Positions 51,684-60,286 of a DNA stretch of 64,000 nucleotides are shown here, piece after piece (position 1 is the stretch's first letter; every line of letters starts with the position of its first letter). Position numbers and translations under genes: made by a program. Under the pieces are notes generated by a model. It worked only from the letters and a program-made list of their open reading frames with translations, did no database searches and was not told where the DNA came from. The DNA is from JAEVLT01 sp964484065 (GTDB lineage: Bacteria > Bacillota > Bacilli > Bacillales > Cytobacillaceae), in assembly GCA_964484065.1 (NCBI GenBank), contig CAZAEW010000001.1, positions 186,001-250,000 of the forward strand, given 5' to 3'.

Positions 51684-53156
51684 TTGTCCCAATATAAGAC
51701 ACCGTTATTTACCGGATTACTGGAACACGCTAAGAAAAATCCCATTCAATTTCATATACCCGGTCATAAAAAAGGGGCGGGTATTGATCCTGAATTCAAG
51801 AAATTTATAGGCGAAAACGCATTGTCCATTGACTTAATCAATATAGGACCGCTTGATGATCTTCATTCTCCAAAAGGAATTATCAAACAAGCCCAAGAAC
51901 TTGCTGCTGAAGCCTTTGGTGCCGATCATACCTTCTTCTCCGTCCAGGGAACAAGCGGCGCAATCATGACGATGGTTATGGCGGTATGCGGACCTGATGA
52001 TAAAATCATTGTTCCGAGAAACGTACACAAATCCGTAATGTCAGCAATCGTTTTTTCCGGTGCCATCCCGGTTTTTATTCATCCGGAAATAGATGAAAAG
52101 CTTGGAATTTCTCACGGAATTACAACAGATGCAGTGGAAAAGGCACTAAAGCAGCATCCAGACGCGAAAGGCGTCCTCGTTATTAACCCAACCTATTTTG
52201 GAATTTCGGCGGATTTAAAAAAGATTGTTGAGATTGCTCATTCTTACAATGTGCCGGTCCTTGTTGATGAAGCCCACGGAGCGCATATTCATTTTCACGA
52301 TGAGCTACCGCTGTCAGCGATGCAGGCCGGAGCAGATATTGCTGCAACAAGTGTTCATAAGCTTGGCGGATCGATGACTCAAAGTTCGATTCTTAATGTG
52401 AAGGAAGGGCTTGTTTCAGCGAAACACGTTCAATCCATTTTAAGCATGCTGACCACTACATCTACTTCCTATTTATTATTAGCTTCGCTTGATGTTGCCC
52501 GAAGGAGGCTTGCAACAGAAGGCAAAGAGTTAATTGATAAAACCATAAAGTTGGCACAGTCTATTCGGAAACAAATAAATGAAATCGATCATTTATATTG
52601 TGTGGGCGAGGAAATTCTCGGATCAAAAGCTACTTTTGATTATGATCCTACAAAATTGATTATTTCTGTAAAAGATCTAGGAATGACTGGCTTTGAAGTA
52701 GAAAAATGGTTGAGAGAGAGACATAATATTGAGGTCGAATTGTCCGACCTATATAATATCCTTTGCATTGTAACTTCTGGGGATTCTGAACTGGAAGGTA
52801 ATGCACTGGTGAAGGCGTTGACGGAACTGGCGGATGAGTGCGAGCACCGCGCAGAAAAGGTTGAACCGCTTCAAGTTTTATTACCGGATATTCCTGTTCT
52901 GGCTCTTACACCGAGAGATGCATTTTATTCAGAGACGGAAACGATACCGCTTGAAGAATCTGTCGGAAGGATCATCGCGGAATTTATTATGGTGTATCCT
53001 CCAGGGATACCGATATTGGTTCCAGGAGAAATTATTTCCAAAGAAAACTTATACTATATTCAGAAAAACCTTGAGGCCGGACTCCCAGTCCAGGGCCCTG
53101 AAGATGACGAACTTAAAACAATACATGTTATAAAAGAATATAAAGCTATTCAATAA
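51684..53156 (+). CDS. speA: Arginine decarboxylase SpeA (fold-type I, short form)
   Basis: SpeA decarboxylates arginine to agmatine in polyamine synthesis; the family also includes lysine and ornithine decarboxylases. The 490-residue product has the family start TGLLEHAKKNPIQFHIPGHKKG, the PLP-binding Lys226 in AATSVHKLGGSMTQSS and Asp195 in VLVDEAHGAH that holds the PLP pyridine ring. The C-terminal domain carries PLLA-like LTPRDAF and YPPGIPILVPGE. TTG at 51684 follows AAAGAGGTG. Identity follows close resemblance to B. subtilis SpeA and its location. Confidence 0.94.
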   Translation: MSQYKTPLFTGLLEHAKKNPIQFHIPGHKKGAGIDPEFKKFIGENALSIDLINIGPLDDLHSPKGIIKQAQELAAEAFGADHTFFSVQGTSGAIMTMVMAVCGPDDKIIVPRNVHKSVMSAIVFSGAIPVFIHPEIDEKLGISHGITTDAVEKALKQHPDAKGVLVINPTYFGISADLKKIVEIAHSYNVPVLVDEAHGAHIHFHDELPLSAMQAGADIAATSVHKLGGSMTQSSILNVKEGLVSAKHVQSILSMLTTTSTSYLLLASLDVARRRLATEGKELIDKTIKLAQSIRKQINEIDHLYCVGEEILGSKATFDYDPTKLIISVKDLGMTGFEVEKWLRERHNIEVELSDLYNILCIVTSGDSELEGNALVKALTELADECEHRAEKVEPLQVLLPDIPVLALTPRDAFYSETETIPLEESVGRIIAEFIMVYPPGIPILVPGEIISKENLYYIQKNLEAGLPVQGPEDDELKTIHVIKEYKAIQ

Positions 53157-53166
53157 AGGGCAATAT

Positions 53167-53200
53167 AAAAAGGGTTCCAACGGGGAACCCTATTATTTTT
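53167..53200. terminator. Shared terminator of speA and the SR1-like RNA
   Basis: AGGGTTCC (53171-53178) pairs with GGAACCCT (53184-53191). A/T tracts lie on both sides: TATTATTTTT on plus, and TTTTTATATTG on minus. Confidence 0.85.
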
Positions 53201-53246
53201 ATTTATCTTCATTTTTATATTTATTAACCCTTTGGGAGACCATTAA

Positions 53247-53378
53247 TTATTTCTTTTCTTCTTTTTCGTTATGCTTTCCATCACAGCAGCAACTACATTT
53301 TCCGTAAAGAACTGTTACCTTCTCATTTTCAAAATGATCAATCGTAGAGTTGCATTCTTGGCATACTAAGATACCCAT
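53247..53378 (-). CDS. SR1P-like GapA-binding peptide
   Basis: A 43-residue peptide. The start MGILVCQECNSTIDHFENEKV resembles B. subtilis SR1P (MGTIVCQDCN), including the first CxxC and the VTVLYGKC stretch. The second Cys group reads CSCCC instead of the usual spaced pair, and the tail is Lys/Glu-rich, longer than the 39-residue original. SR1P binds glyceraldehyde-3-phosphate dehydrogenase GapA and promotes its interaction with RNase J1. AAGGGG precedes the ATGs at 53381 and 53378; the second fits the family. It is too short for routine gene calling. Confidence 0.85.
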   Translation of the reverse strand: MGILVCQECNSTIDHFENEKVTVLYGKCSCCCDGKHNEKEEKK

Positions 53379-53418
53379 CATTTCAATCCCCTTCTTAATT
53401 AGTTAATGATCTGACTTT

Positions 53419-53432
53419 TTGAAAGCGTTTTA
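53419..53432 (-). promoter_or_regulatory. Candidate catabolite-responsive element of the SR1-like gene
   Basis: On the minus strand GTAAAACGCTTTCA matches 12 of 14 positions of the CcpA consensus, around the central CG, just downstream of the promoter. B. subtilis sr1 is repressed by glucose through CcpN and CcpA. Confidence 0.55.
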
Positions 53433-53446
53433 CCTTTCATAACTCT

Positions 53447-53475
53447 ATAATAATATAACACATTTAATTTTTCAA
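53447..53475 (-). promoter_or_regulatory. Sigma A-type promoter of the SR1-like RNA
   Basis: TTGAAA (53470-53475) and TATTAT (53447-53452) are separated by exactly 17 bases on the minus strand. Confidence 0.65.
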
Positions 53476-53544
53476 GAACAAATTGTATATCACATTAAAT
53501 ATTATGTTGCATCATTATATGTATTTATCACAAGAATGACATAC

Positions 53545-53578
53545 ATAAAAAGCAGGCCATGTAAATCGGCCTGCTTTA
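53545..53578 (-). terminator. Terminator of the DUF3055 gene
   Basis: AAGCAGGCC (53550-53558) pairs with GGCCTGCTT (53568-53576); T-rich sequence follows on the minus strand. Confidence 0.85.
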
Positions 53579-53585
53579 CTTATTC

Positions 53586-53885
53586 TTATTCATATTGTGT
53601 TGTAAATGGAATGGAAGGAAGGGTATCACTGAAAAATTCGGCTAAATCTGCTGCTTGCTGTCTATCTTGAATACGGAATACGGATTGTAGGTGGTCGAGA
53701 TCTTCGGCATCCTTAGGATCGAGGAGTGTGGAACGGCCTGTTTGCATGCATACAACTAGAGGTTTTCCAAAAAACATATTGGTGTAGATAATCCCAAAAT
53801 CATAGCGGGTATGTTCTGTGGTGAATCCAACAAATCTTACTTTAACATTTTCCTGTTCTTCATATAACTTTGCGAATAGTTCCAT
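53586..53885 (-). CDS. DUF3055 (SAV0927) family protein
   Basis: A 99-residue soluble protein of the DUF3055/SAV0927 family in Firmicutes; its function is unknown. Conserved parts are VRFVGFTTEHTRYDFGIIYTNMFFGKPLVVCMQTGRSTLL (about 16-55) and the acidic C-terminal helix QAADLAEFFSDTLP. ATG follows GGGAGGAA. Single-gene unit with its own terminator. Confidence 0.87.
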   Translation of the reverse strand: MELFAKLYEEQENVKVRFVGFTTEHTRYDFGIIYTNMFFGKPLVVCMQTGRSTLLDPKDAEDLDHLQSVFRIQDRQQAADLAEFFSDTLPSIPFTTQYE

Positions 53886-54047
53886 AGTTTTCCTCCCTTA
53901 TTTTTTGAATATTTAGAATTTTATTATATTTTACTTTTTCTAATAATTCAATACTTTTTCTGCAATTATTTTTGAAATTGTTGTCAGCTTATTTTAATCA
54001 ATGCTAGAATATAGGAGTATATACGGAATAATAAGGGGGAATCGTTA

Positions 54048-54488
54048 ATGGCAATTAATGCCTATATTAAGCTTGTGCCTTCGTCCTTAAAGCAATCCAT
54101 CACGATTGACGAGGTTAAAGAGCTTTTTGCATATTATAAGGACATAACAGCTAAAACAGGAAACCAATTAGAAGATCAATATAAATACGACGATCTCGCT
54201 TTCCCTTATGAAGTCAAGGAAACCGCAGAAGGCAAAGGTAAATGGTTTTATCTTTCAGGGGTCGGGGAACGTTATAATGCCATTCTAATCGGTGTTGATC
54301 AGGAAACGCACCGGGATGAAAACGGTGAAGAAAAAGACTTAACATACATACAAGTGACATTGCCTGAACAGTCAACTTACGGTGATAAAGGCAAAGCAAA
54401 TGAATTCTGCAAATTTCTTGCGAAAAAGCTTCAAGGTGAGCTCCACCTCTTTAACGGAAGAATCATGTATTTTTATCCCAGAAAGTAA
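54048..54488 (+). CDS. DUF1885 family protein
   Basis: A 146-residue soluble protein of the DUF1885 family, confined to bacilli; a structure is known from Geobacillus but no function. Conserved parts are AYIKLVPSSLKQSITIDEVKELF (about 5-27) and IQVTLPEQSTYGDKGKANEFCKFLAKKLQGELHLFNGR (about 102-139). ATG follows AAGGGGGAA. Confidence 0.87.
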   Translation: MAINAYIKLVPSSLKQSITIDEVKELFAYYKDITAKTGNQLEDQYKYDDLAFPYEVKETAEGKGKWFYLSGVGERYNAILIGVDQETHRDENGEEKDLTYIQVTLPEQSTYGDKGKANEFCKFLAKKLQGELHLFNGRIMYFYPRK

Positions 54489-54494
54489 TACACT

Positions 54495-54523
54495 CAAGCT
54501 CCCGGGAACGGGGGCTTTTTTTG
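54495..54523 (+). terminator. Terminator of the DUF1885 gene
   Basis: AAGCTCCCG (54496-54504) pairs with CGGGGGCTT (54509-54517), one G-U pair, followed by six T residues. Confidence 0.85.
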
Positions 54524-54529
54524 CACGTT

Positions 54530-54775
54530 TTATCGCGTCATAAAATGGATCATGGTAAAGTGAAAGGAGGTGTACATGGTTAGACTTAAAGAGGTGACAA
54601 AGAATGCCTTTGGAGCAGATTTGGTGATTTTGCGGCCTAATAAAAACGCCAAATAGAAAAAAACAAAAAACATGATTACTTTGTAAACAAGCTGGTCATG
54701 TTTTGACATCCATTCAATAAACGTGTAACCGCTCCAGATTATAAATTGTAATATGATTACTAGATAAGATTTCAT
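54530..54775 (-). CDS. Small membrane protein upstream of lpdA, hypothetical
   Basis: An 81-residue product with three likely membrane helices (about 2-21, 30-50 and 58-78) and a central GRKITKS loop; the function is unknown. GGTGGTG precedes two adjacent ATGs (54778, 54775). No close terminator is seen on the minus strand. A short plus-strand frame with a very strong SD overlaps its 3' end antisense (see findings), which lowers confidence slightly. Confidence 0.62.
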   Translation of the reverse strand: MKSYLVIILQFIIWSGYTFIEWMSKHDQLVYKVIMFFVFFYLAFLLGRKITKSAPKAFFVTSLSLTMYTSFHFTMIHFMTR

Positions 54776-54882
54776 CATATTCACCACCAAGGAAATTTCC
54801 ATTATAATCAATTTCCAGTTATTAATGTATATGTGTAACGCTTGATTCGTATTTCTTCCTTGTTTCTTTTATCATATCATAA

Positions 54883-54912
54883 TAAAAAGCCCTTCCGAAG
54901 AAGGACCTTTTA
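54883..54912 (-). terminator. Terminator of the pdh operon
   Basis: An imperfect stem, AAAAGGTCCTTC with GAAGGGCTTTTT around TTCG, lies just after the lpdA stop on the minus strand. Confidence 0.8.
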
Positions 54913-54915
54913 ATT

Positions 54916-56331
54916 TTATTTTACAACATGAATCGGGCTTCCAATCGCGACTTCGGCAGCTTCCATTGTAATTTCTCCAAGCGTTGGATGCGCATGAATC
55001 GTCATGGCCAAATCTTCCGCCGTCATCCCCGCCTCAATCGCAAGACCAAGCTCTGCAATCATGTCTGAGGCACTTGCACCGGCAATTTGGGCACCGATGA
55101 TGAGGCGATCATCTTTTCGAGTTACAAGTCTTAAAAAGCCATCAGCACTGTCAAGGGAAAGAGCACGGCCGTTTGCGGCAAATGGGAATTTAGCAGAAAT
55201 GACTTTAATGCCCTCCTGTTTTGCTTGTTCTTCTGTATATCCGACGGAAGCAAGTTCCGGGTCTGAGAAAACTACGGCTGGAATTCCCAAATAATCAATC
55301 TCGGCAGAATGCCCAGCAATCGCTTCAGCAGCAATTTTCGCCTCGTAAGATGCCTTGTGCGCTAATTGCGGACCGGCTACAACATCACCAATAGCATAAA
55401 TATTGCTTACATTCGTACGGCATTGTTTATCAATTTCAATCAGGCCGCGTTCCGCCAGTTTCACCCCAGCTTGTTCCAAGCCCATTTCATCTGTATTTGG
55501 GCGGCGTCCTACCATGACAAATACATAATCTGCGTCTACTTTCTTTTCTTCACCTTTTATTTCAAAAGTGACCGTAACACCGGTTTCGGTTTCTTCCACA
55601 CCTTTCGCCAATGCTTTTGTGTAGAATTCAACCCCTCTTTTCTTCATATTGCGTTTGACAAGGGCAGCCATTTGTTTATCAAAAACACCCATTCCTAAAA
55701 TTTCATCTGCTCCCTCTACGATCGTCACCTGGCTGCCAAAGTTTGCATAGGCTCCGCCAAGTTCAATTCCAATAACTCCACCGCCTATGACAACCAGTTT
55801 TTTAGGAATTTCATCTAAGTTAAGGGCCCCAGTGGAATTTAGAACACGTTTTGAATACTTAAAGGCTGGCAATTCGATTGGACGGGATCCTGTTGCAATA
55901 ATGGCATTTTTAAACGTATAGGTTTGCGCAGAATTTTCATCCATGACACGAAGGGTATTTGCATCAACAAAGAACGCTTCTCCGCGAACAAGATTTACCT
56001 TGTTTCCTTTTAATAATCCTTCCACTCCGCCGGTCAACTTTTTCACAACACCTGCTTTAAATTCTTGAACTTTAGAAAAGTCAACTTTTACATTTTCCGC
56101 TGTAATTCCGAAAGACTCAGAATGCAGAGCTGTTTCATAGCGATGTCCGGCAGCAATTAGTGCTTTAGAAGGAATGCAGCCCACATTTAAACAAACGCCG
56201 CCAACATATTCCTTTTCAACGACAGTTACTTTTTGTCCAAGCTGCGCCGCGCGAATAGCCGCAACGTATCCGCCGGGACCTGCACCGATGACAATTGTAT
56301 CTGTTTCAATAGGAAAATCTCCAACAACCAT
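54916..56331 (-). CDS. pdhD: Dihydrolipoyl dehydrogenase (E3)
   Basis: E3 reoxidises dihydrolipoamide with FAD and NAD in the pyruvate and 2-oxoglutarate dehydrogenase complexes. The 471-residue product has the FAD motif IVIGAGPGGYVAA (about 13-25), the redox disulfide GGVCLNVGCIPSK (Cys47, Cys52), the NAD motif VIGGGVIGIELG near 180 and the C-terminal HAHPTLGE with the catalytic His. It starts three bases after pdhC. Last gene of the pdhABCD operon. Confidence 0.97.
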   Translation of the reverse strand: MVVGDFPIETDTIVIGAGPGGYVAAIRAAQLGQKVTVVEKEYVGGVCLNVGCIPSKALIAAGHRYETALHSESFGITAENVKVDFSKVQEFKAGVVKKLTGGVEGLLKGNKVNLVRGEAFFVDANTLRVMDENSAQTYTFKNAIIATGSRPIELPAFKYSKRVLNSTGALNLDEIPKKLVVIGGGVIGIELGGAYANFGSQVTIVEGADEILGMGVFDKQMAALVKRNMKKRGVEFYTKALAKGVEETETGVTVTFEIKGEEKKVDADYVFVMVGRRPNTDEMGLEQAGVKLAERGLIEIDKQCRTNVSNIYAIGDVVAGPQLAHKASYEAKIAAEAIAGHSAEIDYLGIPAVVFSDPELASVGYTEEQAKQEGIKVISAKFPFAANGRALSLDSADGFLRLVTRKDDRLIIGAQIAGASASDMIAELGLAIEAGMTAEDLAMTIHAHPTLGEITMEAAEVAIGSPIHVVK

Positions 56332-56334
56332 TTT

Positions 56335-57654
56335 TTACGCCTCCATTAACAAAATTTCCGGATCGTTTAACAAACGTTTAATATGGTTCATGGCATGCTG
56401 CGCTGTTGCACCATCAATCATTCGGTGGTCAAAACTTAAGGAGAGAGCTAATACTGGTGCAGCGACAATTTCTCCATCCCTGACAATCGGTTTTTCTGCA
56501 ATCCTCCCAACGCCAAGAATGGCCACTTCAGGATGATTAATTACTGGCGTAAACCACTGTCCCCCTGCGGAACCAATATTCGAAATGGTGCAGGAGGCTC
56601 CCTTCATTTCATTTGGTGAAAGTTTTCCGTCACGAGCCTTCGCTGCTAATTCATTGATTTCGTTCGAAATCGCAAATACTGACTTCCGTTCAGCATCTTT
56701 AACTACCGGTACCAGCAGACCTTTTTCTGTATCGGCGGCTATACCAATATTATAGTAGTGTTTGTGAATAATTTCATTAGCCGCATCATCCAAAGATGTA
56801 TTTAATACAGGGAATTCCCTTAAAGCACTTGTTAAAGCCTTAACGATATATGGCAGGAATGTAAGTTTGATTCCTTTTGCAGCTGCAACTTCTTTGAATT
56901 TCTTGCGATGTGCAACCAGTTTCGTTACATCCACTTCATCCATTAAGGTCACATGTGGAGCCGTATGTTTCGAATTCACCATAGCTTTTGCAATCGCCTT
57001 ACGAATTCCGCTCATTTTTTCACGCGTTTCCGGATATTCACCATGTGGAATCGGAACTGCTAAAGCTTGCGTGTCATCTAGTTGTGCTGCTTCCTGTTGG
57101 AATGTTTGTGGTGCAGCACCCCCGCTTAGAAATGCATCGATATCCCCCTTTAATACCCTTCCATTAGGGCCCGTTCCTGAAACCATGTGAATATCAATGC
57201 CTTTTTCCCGCGCATATTTACGAACTGACGGCATCGCAATAATACGGTGATTCGGGTCGGCTTCAGCCTTAGCTGTTGAACCAGTCGGAACTGGAGATAC
57301 AGCCGGTTTTGGAGCTTCAGCTTGTTGTGATGGCGATGGTGCGGGATCTGCAGGTGTAGGAGATGGCTGCGGGGCTTCATGGCCTTCGTCACCCTTAAAT
57401 TGCAAATTTTCATATCCCGGGGCATCAAAAGAAACAAGAACCTGTCCGACCGTAGCGACTGTTCCTTCTTCCACCAATACTTCTAAAACAGTACCTTCAA
57501 CCGGTGAAGGAATCTCGACAACCGCTTTGTCATTTTGTACTTCGCAGAGTACATCATCTTCTTTTACTTTATCTCCCGGTTTGACAAACCATTTAACAAT
57601 TTCACCTTCGTGAATTCCTTCACCGATATCCGGCAGCTTAAATTGAAAAGACAC
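56335..57654 (-). CDS. pdhC: Dihydrolipoyllysine acetyltransferase (E2) of pyruvate dehydrogenase
   Basis: E2 is the core of the pyruvate dehydrogenase complex and transfers acetyl groups to CoA. The 439-residue product has one lipoyl domain (1-80) with Lys43 in VQNDKAVVEI, a Pro/Ala-rich linker (about 90-130), an E1/E3-binding domain (about 138-172, AMPSVRKYAREKGID) and the catalytic domain with SLSFDHRMIDG (His410, Asp414). GTG start after AAGGAGGG. Third gene of the operon. Confidence 0.97.
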   Translation of the reverse strand: MSFQFKLPDIGEGIHEGEIVKWFVKPGDKVKEDDVLCEVQNDKAVVEIPSPVEGTVLEVLVEEGTVATVGQVLVSFDAPGYENLQFKGDEGHEAPQPSPTPADPAPSPSQQAEAPKPAVSPVPTGSTAKAEADPNHRIIAMPSVRKYAREKGIDIHMVSGTGPNGRVLKGDIDAFLSGGAAPQTFQQEAAQLDDTQALAVPIPHGEYPETREKMSGIRKAIAKAMVNSKHTAPHVTLMDEVDVTKLVAHRKKFKEVAAAKGIKLTFLPYIVKALTSALREFPVLNTSLDDAANEIIHKHYYNIGIAADTEKGLLVPVVKDAERKSVFAISNEINELAAKARDGKLSPNEMKGASCTISNIGSAGGQWFTPVINHPEVAILGVGRIAEKPIVRDGEIVAAPVLALSLSFDHRMIDGATAQHAMNHIKRLLNDPEILLMEA

Positions 57655-57745
57655 TGGGACACACCCTCCTTAGATTTCACTATTTCTTCTGTTTTTAATG
57701 ATGTGTTAGAAGGAACCTATGTATGCAGTTCCTTCTACTAAAATT

Positions 57746-58723
57746 TTAGAATGTTAATACTTTTTTAGCCGTCTCGATCACATCTTTATAATTTGGCAGC
57801 CAGACCGATTCCGCCTGAGGAAATGGAAATACCGTGTCAGGAGCCGCTACACGCAATACCGGTGCTTCAAGACTTAAAATCGCGCGTTCATTAATTTCGG
57901 CAACAATCTGCGCCGATACACCTGCTTGTTTTTGAGCTTCTTGCACGACAATGGCACGGCCCGTTTTATCAACAGAGGCAATAATTGTTTCCATATCGAG
58001 AGGACTTACTGTTCGTAAATCAATTACTTCAGCAGAGTACCCTTCCTTTTCTAATTCATCTGCCGCTTTTAATGACTCATGTACCATTGCTCCGTAAGTA
58101 ATGATCGAAACATCTCTTCCCTCACGCTTTACATCTGCTTTGCCCAAAGGAATGGTATACTCTCCTTCAGGAACCTCTTGGCGGAAAGAACGGTATAATT
58201 TCATATGCTCAAGAAATACAACCGGATCGTTATCTCGAATTGCTGAAATCAAAAGCCCCTTAGCGTCGTAGGGTGTCGACGGGATGACAACCTTAATTCC
58301 GGGAGTTTGCGCCATAAGACCTTCTAAACTATCTGCATGCATATCAGGAGTATGTACCCCTCCCCCAAATGGAGAACGAATCGTCACAGGTGCGTGAAAT
58401 TTCCCTCCCGTCCGATAACGCATGCGGGCTAATTGCCCGGCAATTGAATCCATTGTTTCAAAAACAAAACCAAAAAATTGAATTTCCGGAATAGGACGAA
58501 AGCCTTGTAAAGAAAGACCAACTGCTAATCCCCCAATCCCTGATTCAGCAAGAGGTGTATCAAATACGCGTTCTTCTCCAAACTCTTGCTGCAGACCTTC
58601 AGTTGCCCGGAATACACCTCCGTTTACACCTACATCCTCTCCGAAAACCAAGGTATTCGGATCGTTGCGAAGTTCTGTTCGCAGCGCATCTGTTATGGCT
58701 TGGATCATTGTCATTTGAGCCAT
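57746..58723 (-). CDS. pdhB: Pyruvate dehydrogenase E1 component, beta subunit
   Basis: The beta half of the thiamine diphosphate-dependent E1 that decarboxylates pyruvate. The 325-residue product has the transketolase-like pyrimidine-binding domain (VFGEDVGVNGGVFRATEGL near 27-45) and the C-terminal domain (VSIITYGAMVHESLKAADELE near 203; VVQEAQKQAG near 265). ATG overlaps the pdhA end region by design of the operon (three-base gap). A 91-base gap separates it from pdhC. Confidence 0.97.
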   Translation of the reverse strand: MAQMTMIQAITDALRTELRNDPNTLVFGEDVGVNGGVFRATEGLQQEFGEERVFDTPLAESGIGGLAVGLSLQGFRPIPEIQFFGFVFETMDSIAGQLARMRYRTGGKFHAPVTIRSPFGGGVHTPDMHADSLEGLMAQTPGIKVVIPSTPYDAKGLLISAIRDNDPVVFLEHMKLYRSFRQEVPEGEYTIPLGKADVKREGRDVSIITYGAMVHESLKAADELEKEGYSAEVIDLRTVSPLDMETIIASVDKTGRAIVVQEAQKQAGVSAQIVAEINERAILSLEAPVLRVAAPDTVFPFPQAESVWLPNYKDVIETAKKVLTF

Positions 58724-58726
58724 GGT

Positions 58727-59842
58727 TTACTTCGACTCCTTTGCCTGATAGATTTCATATTGTTCCTCAAGATTACGAGGCATTTTTTCATACATGATGG
58801 ACATTAAGTCCGTTACCTTTTGTTTTGGCGCTGCATCAGCCTTCTTGATCGCCTCTTTTATATCTTCCTTTGCTTTTTCAATGGTTTCATTTTCTTTTTC
58901 TTCGCTCCACAAGCCTTTGGTTTCTAGGAACTTACGGAAACGCACGAGCGGGTCCTTCTTTTCCCATTCATTATCAAGCTCTGCAGTGCGGTAACGCGTT
59001 GGATCATCCCCCGCCATCGTATGAGGGCCATAACGGTAAGTCAGTGTCTCAATAAGGGTCGGTCCCTCTCCATTAACAGCACGTTCCCGTGCCTCATATA
59101 CTGCGGCGTATACAGCAAGGGGATCCATTCCGTCTACTTGAATACCTGTAATCCCGGCTGCTACCGCTTTTTGAGCAAGTGTTTTTGATGCTGACTGCTT
59201 GGCAACCGGAGTTGAAATAGCAAATCGGTTATTTTGGACAATAAAGATAGCCGGAGCTTTGAACGCACCTGCAAAGTTCATTCCCTCATAGAAATCACCT
59301 TGTGAAGTCCCGCCGTCCCCTGTGTAGGTGATGGCAACTGACTTAGCCCCGCGTTTTTTCATCCCAAGTGCAACACCGGCCGTTTGAACATATTGGGCAC
59401 CGATAATAATTTGCGGATGAAGCACGTTAACACCATCAGGAATATTCATACCTTGGAAATGCCCTCTTGACCATAAGAAAGCCTGGTATAAAGGAAGTCC
59501 ATGCCAGATGATTTGTGGAACATCCCGATAGCCCGGCAGGATAAAATCCTCTTTCTCAAGCGCAAATTGAGATGCTAATTGGGAAGCCTCCTGCCCTGCA
59601 GTTGGAGCATAAAACCCAAGTCTTCCTTGGCGGTTTAAAGAGATTGAACGCTGATCAAGAATGCGGGTGTATACCATCCTCCGCATTAGCTCTTCCAGTT
59701 GCGTGTCACTTAAATTCGGCATTGCTGTATCGTTCACGATTTCTCCATCTTCATTTAAAATTTGCAGTGTTTGAAATTGCTCTTCTACCGCAGCAAGAGT
59801 TTTTTTCGTATCAAAATTGTTGGTTTCTGTGTTTGAATTCAT
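58727..59842 (-). CDS. pdhA: Pyruvate dehydrogenase E1 component, alpha subunit
   Basis: The alpha half of E1, binding thiamine diphosphate. The 371-residue product carries the ThDP motif GDGGTSQGDFYEGMNFAGAFKAPAIFIVQNN (about 167-197, GDG...NN) and TLTYRYGPHTMAGDDPTRYR with phosphorylation-loop-like Tyr/His. ATG at 59842 follows GAGGTGAAGG and gives the family length; an ATG 36 bases earlier has no SD. First gene of the pdh operon. Confidence 0.97.
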   Translation of the reverse strand: MNSNTETNNFDTKKTLAAVEEQFQTLQILNEDGEIVNDTAMPNLSDTQLEELMRRMVYTRILDQRSISLNRQGRLGFYAPTAGQEASQLASQFALEKEDFILPGYRDVPQIIWHGLPLYQAFLWSRGHFQGMNIPDGVNVLHPQIIIGAQYVQTAGVALGMKKRGAKSVAITYTGDGGTSQGDFYEGMNFAGAFKAPAIFIVQNNRFAISTPVAKQSASKTLAQKAVAAGITGIQVDGMDPLAVYAAVYEARERAVNGEGPTLIETLTYRYGPHTMAGDDPTRYRTAELDNEWEKKDPLVRFRKFLETKGLWSEEKENETIEKAKEDIKEAIKKADAAPKQKVTDLMSIMYEKMPRNLEEQYEIYQAKESK

Positions 59843-60248
59843 ATCCTTCACCTCTTCCTTTCTAAAAAAGATATGCATATTAAAATGAAATCCATTAATA
59901 GATTGCCCAAATTCTCCTTTATGCCTTATTTAAAAGAGAAATGCGCATTCTGCAGAAAATATGATTGAATGCAAATAACGACAAAAAATAGCTTTTTTCA
60001 ACCTGTACTAGTTTTTTATCAAAACATATTAATACAGTTTTCCAAGATATATTTGAGTTTACACCATCAATTTTACTACGTCAATCTATATGCATTATAA
60101 CTTTTCACTATCATTAACTTTAAAACTATGTAGCGTAATATTCATTCTGTTTTACACTAATATAACTTTCTGTACTATAAAACACTCTTTGCTTTTATAT
60201 CGTGTTATAGAAGAGTTCATAAAACATTCATATATATACTTGACGAAA
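59843..60248. other. Promoter region of the pdh operon
   Basis: This AT-rich stretch of about 400 bases has no supported gene; a 76-codon frame starting at 60090 is low-complexity and lacks an SD. A candidate promoter is listed separately. Confidence 0.55.
59956..59984 (-). promoter_or_regulatory. Candidate pdhA promoter
   Basis: On the minus strand TTGTCG (59979-59984) and TATTTT (59956-59961) are 17 bases apart, about 115 bases before the pdhA start. Confidence 0.35.
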
Positions 60249-60285
60249 AAACAAAAAAATCGGCAGCTTTTGCCGATTTTTTTGT
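60249..60285. terminator. Terminator of ykyA
   Basis: AAATCGGCA pairs with TGCCGATTT (about 60257-60265 / 60271-60279), flanked by A and T tracts. Confidence 0.9.
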
Positions 60286-60286
60286 T

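Larger units (their letters stand above)
53170..53440 (-). ncRNA. SR1-like dual-function regulatory RNA
   Basis: The segment from the promoter at 53447-53475 to the shared terminator would give an RNA of about 270 nt that encodes the SR1P-like peptide. In B. subtilis SR1 lies in this speA-pdhD interval. It base-pairs with ahrC mRNA, and its peptide SR1P binds GapA. The base-pairing part is not verified here; the location, promoter and peptide are the evidence. Confidence 0.7.
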
